A DNA stretch of 64,000 nucleotides from Cupriavidus pauculus (lineage in GTDB: Bacteria > Pseudomonadota > Gammaproteobacteria > Burkholderiales > Burkholderiaceae), in assembly GCF_008693385.1 (NCBI RefSeq), contig NZ_CP044065.1:2604001-2668000 (forward strand), written 5' to 3'. A program made the position numbers and the translations under genes. Every line of letters begins with the position of its first letter. Position 1 is the stretch's first letter. The notes beneath the pieces are model-generated. The model did no database searches. It was not told the origin of the DNA and saw nothing but the letters and a program-made list of their open reading frames with translations. Positions 57,513 to 64,000 of the stretch are shown here, piece by piece.

Positions 57513-58511
57513 ATGAAAGCTATCCAGTACCGCACTTTTGGCGGGCCCGACGTCCTCGAGTATGTCGAGCTGCCCGACCCCACGCCCGGTCCCGATGAAG
57601 TGCTGATCGACACGACCGCGATCGGCGTGAACTTCCCCGATATCCGCGAACGCCTCGGCGTCTACAACCGCGCGGATACGCGCGTGGGCGGCGTCACGCT
57701 GCCGCAGGTCGGCGGTCTGCAGGTAGTCGGTCATGTCGTGCGCAGCGGCAGCGCCGCGCATGCTTACCTCGTGGGCCGCAAGGTCATGGCGCTGATGGCC
57801 AAGGGCGCCTATGCGCAGCGTGCCGTCGCGCGCGCCGACATGCTCGTCGAACTCGCGGACGATGCGGACGACGTGGCGATGGCGAGCGTGCCGTGCCAGG
57901 GTGTCACCGCGTATCTCGCCCTGCGTGTCTGCACGACGCTGCGGCGCGGCGAGAGCGTGCTCGTCCATGGCGCCGCGGGCGGCGTGGGGAGCCTCGCGGT
58001 GCAGATCGCGCGCATGCTCGGCGCCGGCATGATCATCGGCACCGCGAGCAGCGAGGACAAGCGCGCGTTCGCGCGCAGCCTCGGCGCGGACCATGCCATC
58101 GGCTACGACTACCCGCGCTGGCCGGAGACGGTGCTCCACTACACCGAGGGCAAGGGTGTCGATGTCATTCTGGAGACGATCGGCGGCGAAGTCTTCGATC
58201 AGAACTTCAACTGCCTCGGCATGCTCGGGCGATGCATCGTCATCGGGTCCACGCAGGGCCCCGGCGCACCGCTCGCGCCGCGACGGCTGATGGCCCGGGC
58301 CCAGACGCTCACCGGGGTGTATCTGCCCACGTTTTTCCAGCGGCCGGACCTGATCCAGCGCGGACTGCATTTCCTGCGCGACGGCGTCGCGCAGGGCATG
58401 ATCCGGCCGACCGTCGCCGCCACGCTGCCGCTCTCGCGCGCGGCCGAGGCCCACGCGATGCTCGAGCGGCGCGAGGCGCGCGGCGTGATCGTGCTGGACC
58501 CTCGCGGCTGA
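57513..58511 (+). CDS. Zinc-free quinone oxidoreductase (QOR/MDR family)
   Basis: About 332 residues from the ATG at 57513 (an upstream in-frame ATG at 57492 adds seven). The N-terminal GroES-like domain (MKAIQYRTFGGPDVLEYVELPDP, IGVNFPDIRERLGVY, LPQVGGLQVVGHVV) and the Rossmann motif VLVHGAAGGVGSLAVQIARMLGA match NADPH:quinone reductases. No zinc-binding Cys cluster is present. It is divergent from a LysR gene and converges on an aldo-keto reductase gene 12 bases away. Confidence 0.88.
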   Translation: MKAIQYRTFGGPDVLEYVELPDPTPGPDEVLIDTTAIGVNFPDIRERLGVYNRADTRVGGVTLPQVGGLQVVGHVVRSGSAAHAYLVGRKVMALMAKGAYAQRAVARADMLVELADDADDVAMASVPCQGVTAYLALRVCTTLRRGESVLVHGAAGGVGSLAVQIARMLGAGMIIGTASSEDKRAFARSLGADHAIGYDYPRWPETVLHYTEGKGVDVILETIGGEVFDQNFNCLGMLGRCIVIGSTQGPGAPLAPRRLMARAQTLTGVYLPTFFQRPDLIQRGLHFLRDGVAQGMIRPTVAATLPLSRAAEAHAMLERREARGVIVLDPRG

Positions 58512-58523
58512 CTGGCGGCTGAA

Positions 58524-59570
58524 TTACGCCACCGCGATACGCGGCGGCACCACGCGATCGAACTGCCCGCCCGCCGCGCTCTGGCGCAGCGCGGGCGCGT
58601 CGATCATCGAGCGCGGGAAGATCGCCGGGGCCTGACTCACCGCGTCCAGCCGGGCCACCTGCTCCGGCGACAGCGCGAGGTCGGCCGCGCCGAGGTACGC
58701 ATCGAGGTGCGCGAGCGAGCGCGGACCGATGATCGGCAACGCGCCCTTCCGGAGCACCCATGCCACGGCCACCTGCGCGGGCGCGACATCGAGCTCGCCG
58801 GCGATGGCCAGCGTGGTATCCACGATCGCGGTACGCTGCGCCGAATTCTCCTGCTGGAACACGGCACCGCCGAGCGCCTCGAGGCGGCCCTGCTCGCCGC
58901 GTCGATACTTGCCAGTCAGCACGCCGCCACCGAGCGGCGACCACGCGACCATGCCGAGCCCGAGCGCTTCTCCCGCCGGCATCAGTTCATGCTCGCTGGT
59001 TCGCTCGACCAGGCTGTGCTCGAACTGCAGCCCGGCCAGCGGCGCCCACCCGCGCAATTCCGCGAGCGTCGCGGCGCGCGCCACACGCCATGCCGGGAAA
59101 TCGGAAAGACCGATGTACAGCACCTTGCCGCTGCGGACGAGGTCGTCGAGGCCGCGCATGATCTCGTCGGTCGGCGTCACGCCATCGGCATAATGCACCC
59201 AGTACAGATCGATACGATCGGTCTTCAGACGGCGGAGGCTCGCCTCGACGGACATCCGCATCGCAAGCCGGCTATTGCCGGTGGCGAGCACACCGGCCTC
59301 GGGACGCGCGGCCTGTGTGTACTTGGTGGCGATCACGAAGTCGTCGCGCCGCCCCTGCAGCAGCGTACCCAGAAACTCTTCCGACTGGCCGAACTGATAG
59401 ACGTCCGCGCTATCGATGAAGTTGCCTCCCGCCGCCGCATAACGGTCCAGCATCGCCCGCGATGCATCGAGGTCCGCGCCATGCCCCCAGCCGAGGCCGA
59501 AGTTGGCCGCGCCGAGCACGAGCTCGGACACACGCAGCCCCGTGTGTTCACCAAACAGTCGATATCGCAT
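58524..59570 (-). CDS. Aldo/keto reductase
   Basis: A 348-residue NADPH-dependent aldo-keto reductase. The catalytic residues are visible: Asp and Tyr in FIDSADVYQFGQSEEFLG, Lys in FVIATKYTQA and His in DLYWVHYADG. The C-terminal motif GALPIIGPRSLAHLDAYLGA binds the cofactor phosphate. AAGGAA precedes the ATG at 59570. It lies 71 bases after a MarR-type gene, and a copy of the putative MarR operator sits 16 bases upstream of its start, so it is a likely target. Confidence 0.92.
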   Translation of the reverse strand: MRYRLFGEHTGLRVSELVLGAANFGLGWGHGADLDASRAMLDRYAAAGGNFIDSADVYQFGQSEEFLGTLLQGRRDDFVIATKYTQAARPEAGVLATGNSRLAMRMSVEASLRRLKTDRIDLYWVHYADGVTPTDEIMRGLDDLVRSGKVLYIGLSDFPAWRVARAATLAELRGWAPLAGLQFEHSLVERTSEHELMPAGEALGLGMVAWSPLGGGVLTGKYRRGEQGRLEALGGAVFQQENSAQRTAIVDTTLAIAGELDVAPAQVAVAWVLRKGALPIIGPRSLAHLDAYLGAADLALSPEQVARLDAVSQAPAIFPRSMIDAPALRQSAAGGQFDRVVPPRIAVA

Positions 59571-59585
59571 GATCGTTCCTTTTAT

Positions 59586-59601
59586 ATGTGCAATTACACA
59601 T
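59586..59601. promoter_or_regulatory. Putative MarR operator, copy upstream of the aldo-keto reductase
   Basis: A near-palindrome ATGTGCAATTACACAT, differing from perfect symmetry by one central base pair. The same motif, perfectly symmetric, occurs upstream of the marR gene at 60079-60092. Confidence 0.65.
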
Positions 59602-59641
59602 GTAGTGACCAGAAAATGGCCGCGTGCGGCGGCCACCGTTT

Positions 59642-60064
59642 TCAACCGAACACCGCTCCCAACAAGTCGCTGCGCAATGCCACGGCTTCCTTGCGTCCCA
59701 TTTTGGTCTCGAACTCCGCCTGCGCCGCGCGCCAGTACGGCTCGGCTTCGGCCAGCCTGGCCATGCCCGCCGCGGACACGGTGAACGACAACGCGGCGCG
59801 CGCGCCCTCCGTGCTGGCCGTCAGCAGTCCCGCGTCCCGCAGCGGCTTGAGCGCGCGCATAAGCGTGGTGCGCTCCATGACCATCCGCTCGGCGAGATCG
59901 CCCACCACGATGCCCGGCTGCGCCTGCACGAGCGCAAGGATCGAGAACTGGGAGATGGACAGCCCCACGGCGGAAAGATGACCGTCGTAGATACGCGAGG
60001 TGAACCGGGCCGCGCGGCGCGCGGCCAGGCAATGGCAGAGATCGGGTCCGGTAATGCGGTTCAT
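59642..60064 (-). CDS. MarR-family transcriptional regulator
   Basis: A 140-residue winged-helix repressor: LSISQFSILALVQAQPGIVVGDLAERMVMERTTLMRALKPLRDAGLL carries the recognition helix and TASTEGARAALSFTVSAAG the wing. The ATG at 60064 gives MNRITGPDLCHCLAARRAAR, with two cysteines near the N-terminus that might sense oxidants or electrophiles (inference). It is followed by an aldo-keto reductase gene, with operator-like palindromes before both genes. Confidence 0.9.
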   Translation of the reverse strand: MNRITGPDLCHCLAARRAARFTSRIYDGHLSAVGLSISQFSILALVQAQPGIVVGDLAERMVMERTTLMRALKPLRDAGLLTASTEGARAALSFTVSAAGMARLAEAEPYWRAAQAEFETKMGRKEAVALRSDLLGAVFG

Positions 60065-60078
60065 GGTCGAAAGTTTGG

Positions 60079-60092
60079 TGTGCAATTGCACA
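60079..60092. promoter_or_regulatory. Putative MarR operator, autoregulatory copy
   Basis: A perfect 14-base palindrome TGTGCAATTGCACA, 14 bases upstream of the marR ATG. Confidence 0.7.
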
Positions 60093-60244
60093 GAAGTCAA
60101 GCGGCAGGATGCGCAATACGGCGTTGCGGAAATATCAGCCTGATCTCTCGGACGCTTCCGCATGCAATTCCAGACGCTTCGGCGAGGCAATTCGCGCGCC
60201 GAAGCCTATGCTCACCGGACCACCTGCACATGAGGAGCATATCG

Positions 60245-60868
60245 ATGCCCGTAGCCTTGATCGTTGATGACCATCCCGCCGTCCGTGTTGCCGTCGCCGC
60301 GCAATTGTCGCAGCAGCTCGGGTACCAGACCCACGAAGCCGCGACCGCCGCCGACGCCATGCAGCTGATCGGCGAGGTGACGCCAGACCTCGTGATCGTC
60401 GATCTCGACCTGCCCTCGGTGCCGGGCGAAGTGGTCATCGAGGCCGTCGAGGAACGCCACCCTTCGGCCCGCCTCGTCGTCCTGTCGGCGGTATCGAGCG
60501 CGTCACTGCGCGCGCTTCAGGCGGGCGCGCACGGCCAGGTGGCCAAGGACTCGGGCCTCGATGAACTCGGAAAGATCGTGGACGCCGTCATGGCCGGCTA
60601 CGTCGTGTTCCCCGCGGCACTGCTGGAGTCGCTGCATCGAATGGCCGGCGGCCAGAACGATCCGATGGCCGAACTCAGCCGCCGGGAAGTGACCGTCCTC
60701 CGTTTTCTCGCGGGGGGCCAGTCCAACAAGGCGATTGCCGAAACCCTGCATATCAGCAACAAGACGGTGAGCTCGCACAAGACCAGCATTATGACCAAGC
60801 TCGGCCTGAAATCGATGATCGACCTTGCCGAGTTCGCGCGCAAACACCGGCTGATCGGCACGGACTGA
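60245..60868 (+). CDS. NarL/BvgA-type response regulator (orphan)
   Basis: A 207-residue response regulator with a receiver (ALIVDDHPAVRVAV, VIVDLDLPSVPGE, VLSAVSS, GQVAKDSG) and a LuxR-type helix-turn-helix (LSRREVTVLRFLAGGQSNKAIAETLHISNKTVSSHKTSIMTKLGL). GAGGAG lies 7 bases before the ATG at 60245. No histidine kinase gene is adjacent. An imperfect direct repeat (ACGCTTC ... CAATTC) lies 50-90 bases upstream. Confidence 0.9.
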   Translation: MPVALIVDDHPAVRVAVAAQLSQQLGYQTHEAATAADAMQLIGEVTPDLVIVDLDLPSVPGEVVIEAVEERHPSARLVVLSAVSSASLRALQAGAHGQVAKDSGLDELGKIVDAVMAGYVVFPAALLESLHRMAGGQNDPMAELSRREVTVLRFLAGGQSNKAIAETLHISNKTVSSHKTSIMTKLGLKSMIDLAEFARKHRLIGTD

Positions 60869-60885
60869 CATGCCGATGGCATCGA

Positions 60886-61971
60886 TCACGGCGCGGGACG
60901 CGCCGGGATAAAGCGCGGCGCGGGCGCCGCCTGCACGACCTCGCGCCCAGCGTGCGCATAGACGCGGTACGTCTCGCGCGCGACGTTGTGCGGATGCCGC
61001 GCGGCCTCGTCGATCGTCAGCACCGGCGCGAAGCACGCATCGGTGCCTTCGAAGCGCTCGCGCCAGTATGCGAGCGGCGCCCCGGCAATCGCCGCGGCAA
61101 GGCGCGCCTTCAGCGCGGGCCACTGCGCGCGATCGTATTGCGCGGCCGGATCGACGTCGTCGAACCCGAGCCGCGCAAGCAGTTGCCGATAGAACGGCGG
61201 CTCGAGCGCGCCGAAGGTCAGCGCGCGCCCATCGGCACAGCGGTAGACACCGTAGAACGGCGAGTCGTGAAACGGACTCGGCGAAGGACCATCGACCGAG
61301 CCCGCGGCACGTGCGACATTCAGCAACCCGCCGAGCATCGCGACGATATCGGTGATCGCCGCATCGACGACAGAGCCCTGCCCCGTCGCGCGCGCATGCA
61401 GGATCGCACTCGTGATGCCGAACGCGAGCCCGAGCGCGCCCGTCGCATCGCCCATCACCGTCGGTGGCGTTCTCGGCAGCGCGCCCTCGCCCGCGGCGCC
61501 GTGCAATAGCCCGGACAGCGCGAGGTAGTTGATATCGTGACCCGCCTGCTGCGCGAGCGGCCCCGTCTGGCCCCAGCCCGTCATGCGCCCGTACACGAGC
61601 CGTGCATTGCGTGCGTGACAGTCCGCGGGACCGAGGCCCAGGCGCTCCATCGCGCCGGGACGCAGCCCTTCTATCAACGCGTCGGCCTTCGCCACGAGAT
61701 CGAGCGCGGCCGCACGTCCGGCGTCCGTCTTGAGGTCGAGCGACATGACATTCTTGTCATGATCGAGCGCTACCTCGGGGGGCATGTCACCATCGAGCAA
61801 CAGGCGCCGCGCTTCGGGCGCGACCGGACGCGTGACCAGCGTCACGTCGGCGCCGAGACCGGCCAGCATCGCGCCGCACAACGGGCCGGGCCCGATGCCT
61901 TCGAACTCGACGACCCGGATACCTTCCAGCGGCCGCAAACCCGCCGGTCTTTCTTGCTGCGATGGATCCAT
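60886..61971 (-). CDS. CaiB/BaiF-family enzyme, alpha-methylacyl-CoA racemase-like
   Basis: A 361-residue class III CoA-transferase-fold protein. The racemase triad looks intact: His145 in QQAGHDINYLALSG, Asp175 in TVMGDATGALGLAFG and Glu257 in LTFGALEPPFYRQLL, which points to an AMACR-type racemase over a CoA transferase. LEGIRVVEFEGIGPGPLCGAMLAGLGADV is the standard N-terminus. It would epimerise 2-methyl branched acyl-CoAs in fatty-acid or sterol breakdown. It is divergent from a universal stress protein gene. Confidence 0.87.
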   Translation of the reverse strand: MDPSQQERPAGLRPLEGIRVVEFEGIGPGPLCGAMLAGLGADVTLVTRPVAPEARRLLLDGDMPPEVALDHDKNVMSLDLKTDAGRAAALDLVAKADALIEGLRPGAMERLGLGPADCHARNARLVYGRMTGWGQTGPLAQQAGHDINYLALSGLLHGAAGEGALPRTPPTVMGDATGALGLAFGITSAILHARATGQGSVVDAAITDIVAMLGGLLNVARAAGSVDGPSPSPFHDSPFYGVYRCADGRALTFGALEPPFYRQLLARLGFDDVDPAAQYDRAQWPALKARLAAAIAGAPLAYWRERFEGTDACFAPVLTIDEAARHPHNVARETYRVYAHAGREVVQAAPAPRFIPARPAP

Positions 61972-62024
61972 CGGAAATGCCTCCCCTCGCGGAACGGTGA
62001 TGTGGAACGAATCTGCGATGCGTT

Positions 62025-62038
62025 TGATCCAAATCGTG
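62025..62038. promoter_or_regulatory. Weak FNR/Anr-like half-conserved site
   Basis: TTGAT-N4-ATCGT, with the left half perfect and the right half matching three of five bases of the FNR palindrome TTGAT-N4-ATCAA. It lies about 80 bases upstream of the universal stress protein gene. Low confidence. Confidence 0.25.
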
Positions 62039-62118
62039 ACATCGTAAATTAGCGACTGTCATGATGCACATGGGCACTGGCCCTAGTCGTAGGGCTCACT
62101 CTTCAAGGAGATCCAGTC

Positions 62119-62559
62119 ATGACCCAGATCGTGCTTGCCACCGATGGCTCCCCGTTCAGCGACGCCGCGGCGCGCTTCCTTACCCGCGGCGACCTGCTGC
62201 AGCCCGGCTACACCGTGCATGTATTGCATGTCACCCCGGACGTCACCGGCCAGGTCCGCGCGTTCGTCAGCAAGGAGGCGGTCGAAGACTGGCATCGCGA
62301 GGAAAGCGAGAAGGCGATGCAATCGGTCTGCGACATCCTCGCCGCGGCCGATATCGCGTTCGAACGCCACCCGTTGCATGGCTTTGCGCCGGACAAGATC
62401 CTTGGCTATGCGAAGTCGGTGAATGCCAGCGCGATCGTGATGGGCACGCACGGCCGGGGCACGTTCTTCGACGCGGTGCTCGGCTCGGTGGCCGGGCGCG
62501 TGCTCGCCCAGGCCAGTTGCCCCGTGATCATGATCAAGGCGGAGAAGGACAGGAAATAA
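62119..62559 (+). CDS. Universal stress protein (UspA family)
   Basis: A 146-residue single-domain Usp. The ATP-binding signature G-x2-G-x9-G-S is present in GTHGRGTFFDAVLGSVAGRVL, and the N-terminal IVLATDGSPFSDAAARFL is typical. AAGGAG lies upstream of the ATG at 62119. Usp proteins of this type support survival under stress or low oxygen. It converges on srkA. Confidence 0.93.
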   Translation: MTQIVLATDGSPFSDAAARFLTRGDLLQPGYTVHVLHVTPDVTGQVRAFVSKEAVEDWHREESEKAMQSVCDILAAADIAFERHPLHGFAPDKILGYAKSVNASAIVMGTHGRGTFFDAVLGSVAGRVLAQASCPVIMIKAEKDRK

Positions 62560-62571
62560 CCTGTCGCGGGC

Positions 62572-63621
62572 TCACCCCCAGAGCGGGGGTTCGTCCATCA
62601 GCGCGATCTGCTCGCGCAATTCGAGGATGCGGTCCTGCCAGTAGCGCGCCGTGCCGAACCAGGGGAACGCGGCCGGAAACGCGGGGTCGCGCCAGCGGCT
62701 CGCGAGCCATGCGCTGTAGTGGATCAGGCGCAGCGTGCGCAACGCCTCCACGAGCCACAGTTCGCGGGTCTCGAACTCGGCGAAGTCCTCGTAGCCCGCG
62801 ACGATGTCGGCAAGCTGGTCCTGCATCGCCGCGCGGTCGCCTTCGAGCAGCATCCAGAGGTCCTGCACCGCGGGACCCATGCGGCTGTCGTCGAAATCGA
62901 CGAAGTGAGGCCCCGGCACGCCACGGCCGCGCGCATCGTCGGCGTCGATCCACAACACGTTGCCGCGATGGCAATCGCCATGCAGACGCAGCATGCGCAC
63001 ATCGCCGGCGCGTTCATAGCAGCGGCGCACACCGTCGAGCGCGAGGTCCACGGCCGCGCGCCACGGCGCAAGCAGGTCCCCCGGCACGCAGTCGTGCGCG
63101 AGCAGCCAGTCGCGCGGCGCCACACCGAAAGTCTCGATATCGATCGCCGGGCGCGACGCAAACGGCTGGCGCGCGCCCACGGCATGGATGCGTCCGATAA
63201 ACCGGCCGAGCCATTCGCGCGTCTCCGCGACGTCGAGCGCGGGCTCGCGGCCGCCGCAACGCGGGAAGACCGCGAAGCGAAAGCCGTCATGCACATGCAG
63301 CGTGGAAGGCGGGGCGCCCGCCTCGGCGGCCAGCGCGAGCGGCGGCACCGCGGGAATCTCCGCATCGGCGAGCTCGCGCACGAATGCGTGCTCCTCGACG
63401 ATCGCCGCGTCGGTCCAGCGGCCCGGACGATAGAACTTGGCGATAACGGGCGCGGCATCCTCGATGCCGATCTGCCACACGCGATTCTCGTAGCTGTTGA
63501 GCGCCAGCAGGCGTCCGTCGGAACGCAGTCCCGTGGACTCCAGCGCATCGAGGATCCGCTCGGGCGTCAGGCCGGCATACGGTACGTCGCTGTCGGCGTT
63601 CGGCGCGAGCGGAGCGGTCAT
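62572..63621 (-). CDS. srkA: Stress response kinase SrkA (YihE-like)
   Basis: A 349-residue serine/threonine kinase of the APH-like fold. Catalytic loop: RLHGDCHRGNVLWI (about residue 210), followed by the metal-binding FVDFDDSRMGPAVQDLWMLLEGD. The N-terminal LNSYENRVWQIGIEDAAPVIAKFYRPGRW is highly typical. SrkA limits stress-induced cell death in E. coli, where it is linked to Cpx. It starts 5 bases after the rhlE stop in the same direction, so the two may be cotranscribed. Confidence 0.92.
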   Translation of the reverse strand: MTAPLAPNADSDVPYAGLTPERILDALESTGLRSDGRLLALNSYENRVWQIGIEDAAPVIAKFYRPGRWTDAAIVEEHAFVRELADAEIPAVPPLALAAEAGAPPSTLHVHDGFRFAVFPRCGGREPALDVAETREWLGRFIGRIHAVGARQPFASRPAIDIETFGVAPRDWLLAHDCVPGDLLAPWRAAVDLALDGVRRCYERAGDVRMLRLHGDCHRGNVLWIDADDARGRGVPGPHFVDFDDSRMGPAVQDLWMLLEGDRAAMQDQLADIVAGYEDFAEFETRELWLVEALRTLRLIHYSAWLASRWRDPAFPAAFPWFGTARYWQDRILELREQIALMDEPPLWG

Positions 63622-63626
63622 GGCGG

Positions 63627-64000
63627 TCAGCCCTTGCGCTGGCCGCCGAGCAGCGCGGCCTGCGGCGCCGGGCGGCGCTTCTGCTGGGACTGCGGCTGCG
63701 GGTGGGACTGGGACTGCGGCTGGGCTTGCGCCGGCGACCGCGCCGGGCGCTGCGAACCTTGCGGCTGTGCGGGTCGCTGCCCGCCCTGCGGCTGGCCGCC
63801 GCGGGGTTGCGCGCCATTGCGCGCGGGCGCACCCCCTGCGTGCGTGCCTGGCTGCCCGCCACGCTGACCGCCTGCCGGCGCACCCTGCTGTCCGCGGGGC
63901 TTGGCCGGCGCGGGCTTCTGGCCCTGCGCCTGGCGCGGAGCGGGCGCGGCTTGCGCGGCCGGCGCACGGGCGGGTTCCCGGCGCTGGCCCTGCTGCGCGC
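63627..64000 (-). CDS. rhlE: C-terminal tail of RhlE-type DEAD-box RNA helicase (partial)
   Basis: An open minus-strand frame of about 124 codons that runs off the right edge of the window without a start. The translation is low complexity and rich in Gln, Pro, Ala, Arg and Gly (for example QGQKPAPAKPRGQQGAPAGG), with Gly-Gln-Arg RNA-binding-like patches, and ends KRRPAPQAALLGGQRKG. Basic Pro/Gln-rich tails ending in LLGG-type motifs are typical of Burkholderiales RhlE. The helicase core would lie beyond 64000. The assignment is by tail style and position. Confidence 0.55.
   Translation of the reverse strand, partial: AQQGQRREPARAPAAQAAPAPRQAQGQKPAPAKPRGQQGAPAGGQRGGQPGTHAGGAPARNGAQPRGGQPQGGQRPAQPQGSQRPARSPAQAQPQSQSHPQPQSQQKRRPAPQAALLGGQRKG

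Overview
The window is a high-GC chromosomal segment from a betaproteobacterium of the Burkholderiaceae, most likely Cupriavidus or a close Ralstonia relative. This rests on gene order typical of that group: pgk-pyk-fba-purC-purE-purK-tsaC; ilvE / zf-CHCC / waaF; M48 protease / moaC; recA-recX beside sucCD. It also rests on strong G/C third-position use. I see no phage, insertion sequence, CRISPR array or rRNA operon. One tRNA gene (Met, CAT) is present.

Layout. 1-1.2 kb: ybaK and plsY. 1.2-10.7 kb (minus): an MdtABC-type tripartite RND pump (adaptor, two RND subunits, NodT-type outer-membrane lipoprotein), divergent from an OmpR/EnvZ-like two-component system (11.2-13.2 kb). 13.2-14.7 kb: a LysR regulator divergent from a PACE (AceI-type) exporter. 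14.8-16.4 kb: dacB (PBP4). 16.4-24.1 kb (minus): central carbon and purine genes. 24.5-33.1 kb: a LuxR-type regulator, AzlCD exporter, MFS carrier, amidase and a SNF2-family helicase. 33.2-37.6 kb (plus): ilvE, zf-CHCC protein, waaF, an NTF2-like protein, a YheT-like hydrolase and an unknown conserved protein. 37.6-40.0 kb: an M48 protease divergent from moaC. 40.0-42.1 kb: an AT-richer patch with a cold-shock/Excalibur fusion, then two small exported proteins. 42.1-45.4 kb (minus): a PglL-type O-oligosaccharyltransferase and two type IV pilins, with a sigma-54 promoter before the proximal pilin. 45.7-51.4 kb (minus): terC, sucCD, a DUF2889 protein, recX and recA. 51.6-56.3 kb (plus): a Tct-type two-component system, an orphan DUF4212 small subunit and an MHS-type MFS carrier. 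56.3 kb: tRNA-Met. 56.5-64 kb: a LysR / quinone oxidoreductase pair, a MarR / aldo-keto reductase pair, a NarL-type response regulator, an AMACR-like CoA enzyme, a universal stress protein, srkA and the tail of rhlE.

How the genes work together. The window pairs housekeeping modules (glycolysis, purine synthesis, TCA succinyl-CoA synthetase, LPS heptose addition, DNA repair) with several regulator-plus-target units that can be read from divergent or tandem arrangement: two-component system/RND pump, LysR/PACE, LysR/quinone oxidoreductase, MarR/aldo-keto reductase. Visible cis sites include a LexA box inside a sigma-70 promoter for recA, a GG-N10-GC sigma-54 promoter for a pilin, two copies of a palindrome in the MarR unit, a near-consensus tRNA promoter and several rho-independent terminators.

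The least ordinary items are a Thr/Ser/Gly-rich insertion in MdtC, a DUF4212 subunit without its usual symporter partner, an MFS carrier with a large extracytoplasmic insertion holding two cysteines, and the low-GC cold-shock/Excalibur patch. I found no convincing wholly new multigene system.
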